Shown piece after piece: positions 52,721 through 61,743 of a stretch of DNA of 64,000 nt (position 1 is its first letter; each line of letters begins with the position of its first letter). The position numbers and the translations under genes were made by a program. The stretch lies in the NCBI GenBank assembly GCA_036006525.1, contig DASYPP010000069.1:1-64000 (forward strand). The letters run 5' to 3'. The stretch is from DASYPP01 sp036006525 (GTDB lineage: Bacteria; Gemmatimonadota; Gemmatimonadetes; Gemmatimonadales; GWC2-71-9). The notes under the pieces are model-generated. The model saw nothing but the letters and a program-made list of their open reading frames with translations. It searched no databases and was not told the DNA's origin.

Positions 52721-55089
52721 CCGACCCGCCCGGCGTTAAGTGCGCTGACCCGGTCCGCCAGGTCGCCAAACTGGATATCCACCGCCATGACCCGGCGGTA
52801 AATGCCGAGCGCCTCCTCGACCTTGTTCTGGGCTTCGAACGAACGGCCCAGCCAGTAGAGCAGGCCGATCTTCTGGTCGTCCCCGCCGGCCTGAGAGTCG
52901 ACCGCGCGGCGAAGAATTGCCTCCGCGATGGCCGGCTGGTTCTTCTCGAAGAAGCAGACGCCGAGCGCCTCCGAGGTCCGGAGCCGGTTCTCGGGCGAGC
53001 GCAGGGCTTTCTGGAATTCGGCGATGGCTTCGTCCAGCAGGCCCATCTCCTTGTACGCCACACCGAGATCATAGTGCGACTGGAAGTCTTCGGAATCGAG
53101 GTTCTGCTCGATCCCGCGCTTGAACTGGCTCAGCATGTCCTTGAAATCGCGTTCTTCGTCGCCGGTCGGCTCCTCGTCCTCCACCCGCATCCGGGTGTCC
53201 TTCGCGGCGCCGGCCTCTTCCCGCACCAGCATTCCAAGATCAATGAAATCGCCATTCTCGACCGGGGCCGGAGCGGATTTCGGCGTGGCGCGGGAGGTGG
53301 AAGCCGGCGCCGTGGGCACCGGTTCTTCCGGCGGCGCCAGCGTCATCAACGCGGTCTGGGCCCGGGTGTTGTCGGGTTCGTGCTCTGCCACGCGGCGATA
53401 GACGGCGAGCGCCTTGTCCAGCGCGCCGGTCCTGACCAGGGCGTCACCCAGCTCCAGGTACGCGACGATCAGGCGGTCCTTGTCACCAGTGCGGTACGCC
53501 ACCTCCACCCGCTTCTGGTAATAACGCACGCTGGTCGGGTCCACCTGGATGAGTTCCCGGATCAGGTCCAGGGCGTGCTCCCAGTCTTCCCGGTTCTCGT
53601 AGCCCAGCAGGGCGAGGTCGAGCTCATCGATGCCGCGGACCGAGTCCCCCGCCGCCAACAGGGCCTCGCCCAGGGCGCGGTGACTCTCCGGATTGTCGGG
53701 ATCGTCCAGGATCCGGTCTTCCAGTTCCTCGATGCTCGGCTGGACCGGCTCCTCGACCTGGAGAAAAGCCAGGCTCGCCTCCGGCGTCCCGTCGACCACC
53801 GTCGCCGCGACGACGGTCTCCGGCTGCTGCACCAGCTCCTCCGGGATGTCCCAATCGGTGCCGTCATCCAGTTCGGCGACATCGAGGATCTCGTCGGCGA
53901 CATCGATCATCTCGCCGCTCGACTCCTCCACGATCAGCGCGTCGCTGCTCTCGACTCCCTCGAGCTGCTCCACCGTGGCATCGAGAGTCGCAGGGTCATC
54001 GAGGATCGAGGTCGACTGCTCCAGGTCGAGCGACGCCTCGGAATCGACCAGCAGCCCGTCCATGGCTCCGATCGAGTCCGCGGCATCCCCCGCCTCGAAA
54101 ATCGTGGGCTCGAGATCTGGCATCACTTCGGGCGGGGCCACCGCGTCATCGGCGCGCAGCAGGTCCGACATCGCTTCCTTGGTGCTCAGCGACGCCAGAT
54201 CGAGATCCTCATCGGCCAGGCTCGAGGTTTCGATCTCCAACGGAGCAGGCTCCGCCTCCGCGGCCGGCGGGGACGGTGGAGCGGGTGACACGATGCCGTC
54301 GTCGATCATTACTTCGGGCGCAATCATCGGCGTCGTGCGGACTGTCGGCCGGGCCACGCGAACGGTAGACCGGCGCGGAGGCGGCGGGGGGGTCGCGGGC
54401 TTGGCGGGGGTTTTCACGTCCACCCCGATATCCAGGAACACCAGGTCGTTCTTGCGTTGCCGGATTTTCGGCTCTGCGTCTTCTTCGTTGATGGCCTGCA
54501 ACCGTTCCCGGGTCCGCCGGGCGCCGATGGCGTCGCCCCTGGCCTCCAGGTCCTCGGTGAGCTTCTCCAGCTGTTCCCGTGCTTCCGTTGTGCGCGACGA
54601 GGCGCGCAGGAGATCGCTCAACATGAGCCGGATCTCCTGGTTGCCGGGGAACTGGTCGGCGAACGCCTTCACCGCCTTGAAAGCCTCTTCGAGCTGGTGC
54701 ACCTGGTTCATCCGCTCCAGGTACTCGATCAGGTTCTTCTTGGCGTCGTGCACCACGTTCTTGCGGGCGTGCAGCTGGGCCAGCTTGAGGTACGCCTGGA
54801 TCCGCCCCGGGTTCACCCGGAGAATCTTGCCGCAGAGCGCGATGGCATTGTTGAGGAAACCCTGGTCGCTATAGAGGTCCACCGCCCGTTCGTACGCCTG
54901 CACCGCGGCGGCCGGGTCGTTGGCCTTCATGTACAGATCGCCGACCCGGTTGTAGATCGAAAGATCGGGGTTGGGATCCTGCCCCGATTCGAATTCAACG
55001 ATGGCCTTCTGATAGACCTCGATGGCCCGCCGCCAATCCTCCTTCTGCTCGAACTTACGGGCCGCGTCCTTCAGTTTCTCGAGATTCAT
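52717..55089 (-). CDS. Large TPR protein with acidic linker
   Basis: A 790-residue protein. The first 170 residues hold TPRs (WRRAIEVYQKAIVEF, SIYNRVGDLYMKANDPAAAV, YLKLAQLHARKNVVHDAKKN). The middle is acidic and low-complexity (many Asp, Glu, Val, Ser), and the C-terminal 290 residues are TPR again (DALVRTGALDKALAVYRRVA, HYDLGVAYKEMGLLDEAIAEF, GLLYWLGRSFEAQNKVEEAL). The layout parallels the 602-residue TPR protein at 47185-48993, which suggests a shared origin. It could be a scaffold for envelope or pilus machinery, but this is speculation. It heads the operon with the prenyl synthase and tatA. Confidence 0.78.
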   Translation of the reverse strand: MNLEKLKDAARKFEQKEDWRRAIEVYQKAIVEFESGQDPNPDLSIYNRVGDLYMKANDPAAAVQAYERAVDLYSDQGFLNNAIALCGKILRVNPGRIQAYLKLAQLHARKNVVHDAKKNLIEYLERMNQVHQLEEAFKAVKAFADQFPGNQEIRLMLSDLLRASSRTTEAREQLEKLTEDLEARGDAIGARRTRERLQAINEEDAEPKIRQRKNDLVFLDIGVDVKTPAKPATPPPPPRRSTVRVARPTVRTTPMIAPEVMIDDGIVSPAPPSPPAAEAEPAPLEIETSSLADEDLDLASLSTKEAMSDLLRADDAVAPPEVMPDLEPTIFEAGDAADSIGAMDGLLVDSEASLDLEQSTSILDDPATLDATVEQLEGVESSDALIVEESSGEMIDVADEILDVAELDDGTDWDIPEELVQQPETVVAATVVDGTPEASLAFLQVEEPVQPSIEELEDRILDDPDNPESHRALGEALLAAGDSVRGIDELDLALLGYENREDWEHALDLIRELIQVDPTSVRYYQKRVEVAYRTGDKDRLIVAYLELGDALVRTGALDKALAVYRRVAEHEPDNTRAQTALMTLAPPEEPVPTAPASTSRATPKSAPAPVENGDFIDLGMLVREEAGAAKDTRMRVEDEEPTGDEERDFKDMLSQFKRGIEQNLDSEDFQSHYDLGVAYKEMGLLDEAIAEFQKALRSPENRLRTSEALGVCFFEKNQPAIAEAILRRAVDSQAGGDDQKIGLLYWLGRSFEAQNKVEEALGIYRRVMAVDIQFGDLADRVSALNAGRVG

Positions 55090-55174
55090 CCGGCTCGGCA
55101 GGTATTAGGGAAGCGGTGACGGGGCAATGAGTTAAAGATAGGCCTCAGGGAAGAGGCAAGCAACCCAACAACCG

Positions 55175-55230
55175 GGTGACGGGTACTGGGTACTGCGCCT
55201 CCAATACCCAGTACCCAGTACCCAGCACCG
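55175..55230. repeat. Heptamer inverted-array element, unit TACTGGG
   Basis: GGGTACTGGGTACTG (55181-55195) faces AATACCCAGTACCCAGTACC (55203-55222) and CAGCACC beyond. It begins shortly before the start of the large TPR gene's upstream gap and ends two bases from the TAA stop of hutH. It is the same unit as at 14819-14901, more than 40 kb away. Confidence 0.92.
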
Positions 55231-55232
55231 TT

Positions 55233-56759
55233 TTAGGCCGGATCCAGGCTGCCAGCTGCGACGAGCCCCGCCAGGCGAGCCAGGTCCGGGGCCGGACTCC
55301 GGTCCTCGGTGAAGGTCTTGATCGGCGGAGTTGCCTCTCGGATCCGGCGGTAGAGGAGGGCGACCCCCCGGCCCGGCTGCAACGGCTTCAGGAAGTCGAG
55401 CCCCTGAGCCGCCGACAGGAGTTCGGCCGCCACGACCCGCTGGGCGTTCTGGAGTATGCGACGAGCCTTGAAGGCGGCCGCCATCCCCATGGGGACGAAA
55501 TCTTCCTGGTTGGCATCCGTCGGGATCGAGCCGATACTGGCCGGCATGCAGAGGGTCCGGGACTCCGCAACCAGGGACGCCGCGGTGATCTGAACCATCA
55601 TGAATCCGGAGCTCAGGCCCGGATCCGCAGTCAGGAACGCGGGCAGGCCCTGGGATAGATCCGGGTTCACCAGCCGCTCTACCCGGCGCTCCGAAATCAC
55701 CTGGAGCGTGGTCAGCGCAACCGCAAGAAAGTCCAGCGCCTGGGCCACCGGTTGGCCATGGAAATTGCCGCCGGACAGGACCTCGCCGGTCTCGAATACC
55801 AGCGGATTGTCGGTGGAAGCATTGAGCTCGATGCTGGCGGTCTCGGCCGCGAATCGAATGGCGTCCCATACGGCACCCAGGACTTGTGGCGTACAACGCA
55901 GACTGTAGGCATCCTGGACCCGGGGATCGTTGTCCCGGTGCGACTCCCGGATCTCACTCTCCGCCAGCAGGCCCCGCATCAGGGCGGCCGCGGCGAGTTG
56001 TCCGGGATGGGGGCGGTTCGCGTGGATCCGCTCGTCCAGCGGAGTCGGAGTGCCGCGCAGCGCCTCAAGACTCATCGCCGCCGCCGCGACCGCGGTGCGC
56101 CACAATACCTGGCTGTCGTTCACCAGGAGGGCAAGAAGGGCGGTCTGCGCCTGGGTCCCGTTGATGAACGCGAGGCCCTCCTTGGGAGCGAAGCGGAACG
56201 GCACCAGCCCGTGGCGTTGAAGCACCGGCCCCGCGGGCGTGGCAGCACCGGCCTCGCCCAGGACCTCGCCCTCGCCTATCAAGACCTGAGCGATATGGGC
56301 CAGGGGGGCCAGGTCTCCGCTGGCTCCCACGCTGCCCTGCTCCGGCACCACCGGAACTATCCCGGCGTTGATCAGGGCGACCAGCGCATCGGCCAGCGCC
56401 GGGCGTACGCCGCTGGTGGGCCGGAGAAGCACGTTGGCCCGAAGCAGCATGGCCGCGCGCACCACGTCCCGGGGCAACGGGTCGCCCATGCCGGCCGCGT
56501 GACTCCGGATCAGGTTCAGCTGGAGCTGGTCCAGGCGGTCCGGCGCGATGCTCACGTTGGCCAACTTGCCGAAGCCGGTATTCACGCCATAGATCGTCCG
56601 GCCTTCTCCGAGCGCCTTCTCGACCAGGCCGCGGCTTCGACCCAGCGCTTCGCGCGCCTCGGGCGCTACGGTCACTCGAACGTCGCCATTGCGGGCGAAG
56701 CGAACCGTGTCCGCGATCGTGAGATCACGGCCGGTGAGCATCAGCGTTGTGGTCGGCAT
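55233..56759 (-). CDS. hutH: Histidine ammonia-lyase
   Basis: This 508-residue enzyme removes ammonia from histidine to give urocanate. The self-processed MIO cofactor triad is the ASG of GSVGASGDLAPLAH, at about residues 143-145. YGVNTGFGKLANV, QDAYSLRCTPQVLGA and DNPLVFETGEVLSGGNFHGQ match the family. No other hut genes lie in the window, so the rest of the pathway must be elsewhere or absent; phenylalanine ammonia-lyase is a less likely alternative. Its start is preceded by an 8-bp array. Confidence 0.95.
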   Translation of the reverse strand: MPTTTLMLTGRDLTIADTVRFARNGDVRVTVAPEAREALGRSRGLVEKALGEGRTIYGVNTGFGKLANVSIAPDRLDQLQLNLIRSHAAGMGDPLPRDVVRAAMLLRANVLLRPTSGVRPALADALVALINAGIVPVVPEQGSVGASGDLAPLAHIAQVLIGEGEVLGEAGAATPAGPVLQRHGLVPFRFAPKEGLAFINGTQAQTALLALLVNDSQVLWRTAVAAAAMSLEALRGTPTPLDERIHANRPHPGQLAAAALMRGLLAESEIRESHRDNDPRVQDAYSLRCTPQVLGAVWDAIRFAAETASIELNASTDNPLVFETGEVLSGGNFHGQPVAQALDFLAVALTTLQVISERRVERLVNPDLSQGLPAFLTADPGLSSGFMMVQITAASLVAESRTLCMPASIGSIPTDANQEDFVPMGMAAAFKARRILQNAQRVVAAELLSAAQGLDFLKPLQPGRGVALLYRRIREATPPIKTFTEDRSPAPDLARLAGLVAAGSLDPA

Positions 56760-56772
56760 GGGCAGGAAACTA

Positions 56773-56816
56773 GGCGGCAGGGCGGCAGGACGGCAGGGCG
56801 GCAGGCGGGATGGCGG
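56773..56816. repeat. GGCGGCAG octamer array
   Basis: Four tandem copies GGCGGCAG, GGCGGCAG, GACGGCAG, GGCGGCAG (56773-56804) are followed by a looser GCGGGATGGCGG. It lies 13 bases upstream of the hutH start. Unlike the heptamer elements it has no inverted partner. Confidence 0.85.
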
Positions 56817-56848
56817 AAAAAACGGTGAGCGATGTTCTGCCCACCGTT
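56817..56848 (-). terminator. Intrinsic terminator after the FN3 lipoprotein gene
   Basis: On the minus strand AACGGTG (56848-56842) pairs with CACCGTT (56827-56821), and the second arm runs into a six-T tract. This is the only hairpin plus T-tract terminator that I recognise in the window. It would end transcription from the FN3 gene before hutH. Confidence 0.72.
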
Positions 56849-56885
56849 CCCCCCACGCACCATCTATGTAGTTCTGCCGACCTCG

Positions 56886-56907
56886 GGTCGGGCACGGAGG
56901 CCCGACC
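56886..56907. repeat. GTCGGGC palindrome after the FN3 gene
   Basis: GGTCGGGC (56886-56893) faces GCCCGACC (56900-56907), an eight-base stem and a six-base loop, followed by TAC. It is about 13 bases after the stop codon of the FN3 gene. The GTAGGTCGGGC form (minus strand) resembles the GTAGGGGTCGATC palindromes at recX and recA. Confidence 0.85.
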
Positions 56908-56920
56908 TACACCTGCCGGT

Positions 56921-58045
56921 TTATCTAGCCCGGATCAGCTCCGGATTCCCGGGATCGGTCTGGAAGGCCCAATCCAGGATCAGGTAGTTCTGGCCCACGT
57001 GAGTCACCCGGACGGCACCGTAACGGAAGAAGCCGTCGCCGCCATCCATCTCGAACACGTAGCCCCAGCCGGGCAGCGCCTCAACGCCGGAAGTGGGATA
57101 GTTCCCGTTGGCCGCGTAGTCGATGCTGGTCAGATCCTCGACCGGGACGCTGCCGTAGACGTTGACCCCGGTGCCGGCCCGAACCGGCGTCAGGAAGAGG
57201 ATTCCCGAGACATCCCGCTCGACCGAGAAGTCGTTATCCGCCAGGCTGCCGGAACCGACCATGCCCAGTTCGTTGGCATCGCTGAATCCGTCGTTGTCGA
57301 GATCGCGCCAGAAGCGGAAACCGCTACCAGTGGTCGAGAATTGCCGGGCGTAAACCAGGATGTTCCGCGCATCCGGGCGCGGTGTATCCGACCGGATGGG
57401 GGACCACAGGCTTTCGAAACCTTCAACGCTGATCGCGGAGACGGCGAAGCAACGGGGCGAGCCGTTGGTCAGCGCCGCGGAAATGAACTCCGGAGCCACC
57501 GTGGCTCCTTCGAGCGACCAGGTTGCGCCGCAGAGACCCAGGTCCAGGTCGTAGGAAGCGCTGTAGACCCGATAGGTAGCAAAACCCTGAGGGTCCGAAG
57601 TGTATGCGTTGTCGGACCAGCTGAGCGCTATCGCCCCGTCGAGGCTGGTGGTGACCAGGGTGGCCGGTTGGTCGAGCGCCAACCGCTCGTCAATGGTGAC
57701 CACGTTGCTCGGATCGCTCTCGCTCCCGACATCATCCTCCGCGGTCACGTAGTACTGGAGGTGCGGAATGCCGTTGTCGTGGTAAGTGTTGGACGTGGTG
57801 GACCCGCGCAGCTGGTAGGAATCGCCGGTACTGCCTCGGGAGTATATGTGCCACACCGCGAGGGCTGGATCATTGCTGAAGTCCCAGTGCAGCAGCACGC
57901 CGGATGGACTCCCCGGTGTTCCGCTCGGTTCGACGGTGTAACTCAGGTTGGTCGGTGGGTCGATCAAGGGATCATTGACGAAGACATCCTCCCGGCACGC
58001 CACCGTCGAGAGGCCGAGTACCGCCAACACAAGGTAGGGACGCAT
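56921..58045 (-). CDS. Lipoprotein with fibronectin type III domains
   Basis: A 374-residue exported protein. The signal peptide ends VLGLSTVACRED, a usable lipobox. Two FN3-type beta domains follow (about residues 30-115, with PTNLSYTVEPSG and LQYYVTAEDDVGSESDPSNV, and about 120-225, with GAIALSWSDNAYTSDP and CFAVSAISVEGFESLWSPI). The last 140 residues form another beta-rich domain with FRFWRDLDNDGFSDANEL, which resembles a calcium-binding loop. It is probably on the cell surface. The function is unknown; binding to polysaccharide or protein is a guess. Confidence 0.7.
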   Translation of the reverse strand: MRPYLVLAVLGLSTVACREDVFVNDPLIDPPTNLSYTVEPSGTPGSPSGVLLHWDFSNDPALAVWHIYSRGSTGDSYQLRGSTTSNTYHDNGIPHLQYYVTAEDDVGSESDPSNVVTIDERLALDQPATLVTTSLDGAIALSWSDNAYTSDPQGFATYRVYSASYDLDLGLCGATWSLEGATVAPEFISAALTNGSPRCFAVSAISVEGFESLWSPIRSDTPRPDARNILVYARQFSTTGSGFRFWRDLDNDGFSDANELGMVGSGSLADNDFSVERDVSGILFLTPVRAGTGVNVYGSVPVEDLTSIDYAANGNYPTSGVEALPGWGYVFEMDGGDGFFRYGAVRVTHVGQNYLILDWAFQTDPGNPELIRAR

Positions 58046-58156
58046 GGGACAGCTCCGGAGGGGATACCGGTGCTAGGGCAGACGGTATGCCACTCGGGCT
58101 TGATCGCCTATCCCATTACCAGTCAATGACTTGAGATTTGAGGTCGAGGCGAGCGA

Positions 58157-58174
58157 TGTCCGGGAGGACGGACA
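58157..58174 (-). terminator. Small hairpin after the TatC-LptD gene
   Basis: TGTCCG (58157-58162) and CGGACA (58169-58174) form a six-base perfect stem with a six-base loop, eight bases after the stop codon. There is no T run, so a termination role is uncertain. The rest of the gap 58046-58181 shows nothing else. Confidence 0.35.
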
Positions 58175-58181
58175 CACCGGC

Positions 58182-61100
58182 TTAGCGTTCGATCGTGGAC
58201 TGATGGTAATCGAACTTCACTTCCGGCAGGTCGCTCAGGAAAATGCTGAAGAAAAACCCGAAGTTTCCATTGGCCCCGCGGGTGAAATTGAAGCTCGCTT
58301 TCCATTCGTGAAGGTCGCGGGTGAGCCGCAACTGGTGGGATTCGAAGCGGCTCAAGGTAACGTTGTACTGGGCCGACCAGTCGAGGGTCCACAGTGGGGT
58401 CGGCGAGAAGCTGCTGAAGATCTGGAGGTTCTGCTGCGGCTTGGGATCCGCGATGTTGTCCCCCGGAGTGGGACGCGACCGGCTCAGGGTATAGGAGAAG
58501 CGAGCCGAAAAGCCCTGCCCCGTTCGGCCGATACCGTACTGACTGGTATTGTAGAGCCCGGGCGAGCGGCGGCTCGGGTCCTGTAGCGAGCTCCCGTTTT
58601 GCTGCGACCGGTTGGCGTTACCGGTCGCCGGTGGCGGCGCATGCGCCAATCCGAATACGGAGAGCAGGGTGCGGAACGTGTTGCCCGAGATCTGAAAGCC
58701 GGCACTCATGTTGGAGAGGAAAGGCTCGAACTTCGAGCTGTCGAAGCCTACCGCTCCACGCCACAAATCGTGGGTCAGGGTCAGGTCAAAACTGGGGAGC
58801 AGGTCGCTCTGAAAGGTGTTAGTCAGGCTGCTGGTGGTCCACCCGGTGCGACCTGGTTTCTTGGCCTGCTCAAAATCGTAGGACAGCCCGCTGGTGTTGA
58901 TGCTCAGGATCCGGAATTTGCGCAGGTTGAGGTCGTCCGTGGTGTCTCCCGCGGCGCGGCGCGCCTTCCCCTCGAACACTTGCGACAGGCTGATCGTGGC
59001 GATCTGGTTCGGATCGCTCCGAAGCACGGGGGGACGCCCGGGCTGGGAAATCGCATCGGCGTAGTCCGCGGGTACGTCGGCTGCGGGACGGTAGGTCCAG
59101 CTGAATATGGGCGACAGGCTATGACGGATCCGGCCAATCGGTCCGAACCCCGGGAAGAAGCCGAACAGGGTCGGGGCAGCGCTCATGCTGAAGGAGAATC
59201 GCTTGCCCTGCAGGACCCAGTTTCCGGCCGTGTTTCGATTCCGGATGGCGAAAGGCGAGCCGCTGACGATGTTGTCCACCCCCAGGACCGGCTGCACCTT
59301 GAAGCTCCCTCGAAAAAGGGTAGGCAGGTTGATTCCCGTATCCCAGTCGAAACCGGTGGAGAAGTCACCATCCACGGTGCGGGTCACCGTAATGGAGTCG
59401 TCGGGAATGCCCGGAGTATTCGGGTTATCAATCTTGAACGTGGAGGTCTTCCGGCCGCCGTCCAGGCGATCCGCCATGCGCACCGAATTCCGCCAGTTGA
59501 ACCCTCCGATCCGGAGCGGCGTATCCAGGGTAAACGAGGTCAGCCTGGTGTCGGCCGTCGCGCGGATGGTGTCTACTCCGCCCAGCCCGTTGGCGACAAA
59601 ATAGACCGGCACCGCGCTGTGCAGGGTCTGGTCCCGGGTGAAGGAGAAGGATGGCGACCAGGTGATGCTGCGAGAAATGTCCAGCGGTTTCGGACTGATC
59701 GTCAGCGATGGCAGCGTTTGAGTGACTGCGCGGGTGGTGAGACTCTGGTTTCGCCGGCCGCCCAGTGACAGGGATCCCCAGCTGAACCGCTTGTTGAAAT
59801 TGAACGAACTGCGGATGTCATGGGTGGACAACGCCGGATCGAGGGCATTGCGGCTCTGAATCAAGCCCTGGCTCTGGTAGTTGAAGTCCAGGCTGAGCGA
59901 GGTATTGAGATTGAAATTCTGCCGGTGATTCCAGAGGATATTGGTGTTGGTCTGGCCGGTATTCTCTGACTGCTTGCTGTAGCCGAAATTCCCGTTTATG
60001 AACCGATTCAGCCAGCGATACTGCCCCTCGATGCCGTACTGGGTGTAGCGGTTGGCATACCAGTCGAGCCGGGCCGTCAGGTCGAAATACTCGTTGGGTG
60101 CCCAGTAATACCCGATGTTGGTGATCTGGCGGTTATACCCGGTATTGGGACGCACGATGTCGTTGATGCCGAACTGGGGAATCAGGATGCCGGACCGCCG
60201 CCCCGGCCGGGCGTCCTGGAAAATGAACGGCAACCAGAGAATGGGAACATCGCTCACATAGAGCACTGCCGGCCGCGCGACCAGCACGGTCTTGGAGATC
60301 CACTTCACCTCGCGGGCCGAGAAGTGATAGTGGGGCACCGGGAGGTCGCAACTGGTGATCTCGCCGGAGGAGGCGTACAGCCGGCTGGAACTGGAATCCT
60401 GGGCCAGGGTGCCCCGCAGGAACCAGGTGGTACTTCCCTCCTGGAAATTGGTGAGCGCGTTGGCGATCACCGCCCGGCGGAGGCAGTGGTTGTAACTGAT
60501 CTGCTGTGATAAAACGACCGACGCGCCATCGAAGAGCCGGGGGCTGCCCCGGGCGACCATGAGGCAGTCATCGTCGTCATAAGTGATCGTGCTGTCGGCT
60601 TCCATGATCGACGTACCCCGCTGGGTGAGCCCGGCCCCCCGCAGTTCGATGCGCTTTTCCGGCGCCATCAGGGTCGCGGAGTCCGCCATGTACCGGATGG
60701 ACTGGTAGCGGGGGAGCTTGAGCAGCTCATCGATGATCGAATCGGAAGTCGGAAACTGCCGGCTCGGCCCCGTCGGGAGTCCCAGCCGCGCGGCGGTAGC
60801 CGTATCCAGCTGGTTGGGCAGGCGCGTCGAGTCACCCTGCCGGAGGCCCTGCCGCAGGGCATTCGCCTTGATGCGGGCGATGCTGTCCGCCGACGGTGGG
60901 GTTATCGGTACCTGCGCCTCCGCCCGGGTGGCGCCCGCCCCGAAGAGGACGGCCACCAGTACCAAGGCGCTGGTGGCGTTCATGGCCCGGCGCTTCCGGC
61001 GGCGCTGGACCAGGACCGATCCGGCGAAACCAACCTCGTACAGGAAAATGAGCGGGATCGTCATCATGATCATCGAGATGACGTCGGCGCCGGGGGAAAG

Positions 61101-61727
61101 AATCGCGCCGGCGCAGCAGGCCAGCACGATGGCAAAGCGGCGGAACTTGTTGAGCGCGGCCGGCGTGAGAATGCCGAAGATCGAGAGCAGGATGATGATC
61201 AGCGGCAATTCGAACGAGATTCCCAGCGCCAGCACCACCTGGAGCAGGAAGCTGAAGTAATTGTCGTATGTAATGAACGGGGCGAGGGCTTCGGACTGGA
61301 AACTGAACAGCACTCGAAGCGTCTGGGGCACCACGTAGATGTAGCCCAGCAACGCGCCGGTCATGAAGAGGAGCAGGCCGATCAGGAGGCCGGGCACCAG
61401 CGCCTTGCGCTCCCGGGCGTAGAGCGCGGGGGAGAGAAAGGCCCAGATCTGGTAGATGATGACCGGGGAGGCCAGGACCAGCCCGACGGTGAACCCCAGC
61501 TTGAGCACGATCATGACCGGCTCGGTGGGGCCCAGCACGATGAGTTTTCCACCGGCCGGGAGGTAAGGCTCGATGGGCTTCTTGAGGAGGACAATGAGCT
61601 GGAACCGGCTCACCATCCATAATCCCAGCAGCATCGCCGCGATCAGCGCCCCGGCGGACTTCAGGATCCGAAGGCGCAGCTCCTCGAGATGATCGAGGAA
61701 CGGCATCTCACCACCGGGGCTCGCCAT
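58182..61727 (-). CDS. TatC-LptD fusion reading frame
   Basis: One uninterrupted frame of 1181 codons. Residues 1-248 are a full TatC: MPFLDHLEELRLRILKS at the start, six membrane segments, FLSPALYARERKALVPG, GISFELPLIII, and a basic end RRRKRRA. The next codon is ATG 60983, giving MNATSALVLVAVLFGAGATR then AEAQ, a signal peptide, and residues 270-1181 are LptD-like: an OstA-type domain, LPFIFQDARPGRRSGILIPQ, IGYYWAPNEYFDLTARLDWY, and beta-barrel strands to the end. No stop codon separates the two parts. Either the proteins are made as one chain and cut after AEA, or LptD also starts at the internal ATG (GGAAG lies nine bases upstream). It follows cpoB and pal. Confidence 0.9.
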   Translation of the reverse strand: MASPGGEMPFLDHLEELRLRILKSAGALIAAMLLGLWMVSRFQLIVLLKKPIEPYLPAGGKLIVLGPTEPVMIVLKLGFTVGLVLASPVIIYQIWAFLSPALYARERKALVPGLLIGLLLFMTGALLGYIYVVPQTLRVLFSFQSEALAPFITYDNYFSFLLQVVLALGISFELPLIIILLSIFGILTPAALNKFRRFAIVLACCAGAILSPGADVISMIMMTIPLIFLYEVGFAGSVLVQRRRKRRAMNATSALVLVAVLFGAGATRAEAQVPITPPSADSIARIKANALRQGLRQGDSTRLPNQLDTATAARLGLPTGPSRQFPTSDSIIDELLKLPRYQSIRYMADSATLMAPEKRIELRGAGLTQRGTSIMEADSTITYDDDDCLMVARGSPRLFDGASVVLSQQISYNHCLRRAVIANALTNFQEGSTTWFLRGTLAQDSSSSRLYASSGEITSCDLPVPHYHFSAREVKWISKTVLVARPAVLYVSDVPILWLPFIFQDARPGRRSGILIPQFGINDIVRPNTGYNRQITNIGYYWAPNEYFDLTARLDWYANRYTQYGIEGQYRWLNRFINGNFGYSKQSENTGQTNTNILWNHRQNFNLNTSLSLDFNYQSQGLIQSRNALDPALSTHDIRSSFNFNKRFSWGSLSLGGRRNQSLTTRAVTQTLPSLTISPKPLDISRSITWSPSFSFTRDQTLHSAVPVYFVANGLGGVDTIRATADTRLTSFTLDTPLRIGGFNWRNSVRMADRLDGGRKTSTFKIDNPNTPGIPDDSITVTRTVDGDFSTGFDWDTGINLPTLFRGSFKVQPVLGVDNIVSGSPFAIRNRNTAGNWVLQGKRFSFSMSAAPTLFGFFPGFGPIGRIRHSLSPIFSWTYRPAADVPADYADAISQPGRPPVLRSDPNQIATISLSQVFEGKARRAAGDTTDDLNLRKFRILSINTSGLSYDFEQAKKPGRTGWTTSSLTNTFQSDLLPSFDLTLTHDLWRGAVGFDSSKFEPFLSNMSAGFQISGNTFRTLLSVFGLAHAPPPATGNANRSQQNGSSLQDPSRRSPGLYNTSQYGIGRTGQGFSARFSYTLSRSRPTPGDNIADPKPQQNLQIFSSFSPTPLWTLDWSAQYNVTLSRFESHQLRLTRDLHEWKASFNFTRGANGNFGFFFSIFLSDLPEVKFDYHQSTIER

Positions 61728-61743
61728 CGGATGGGAACGCGGG

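Noticed and set aside
52717..55089. Two-component or serine/threonine kinase genes hidden in the TPR protein
   Set aside because: Only TPR repeats and acidic linkers are visible, with no kinase motifs.
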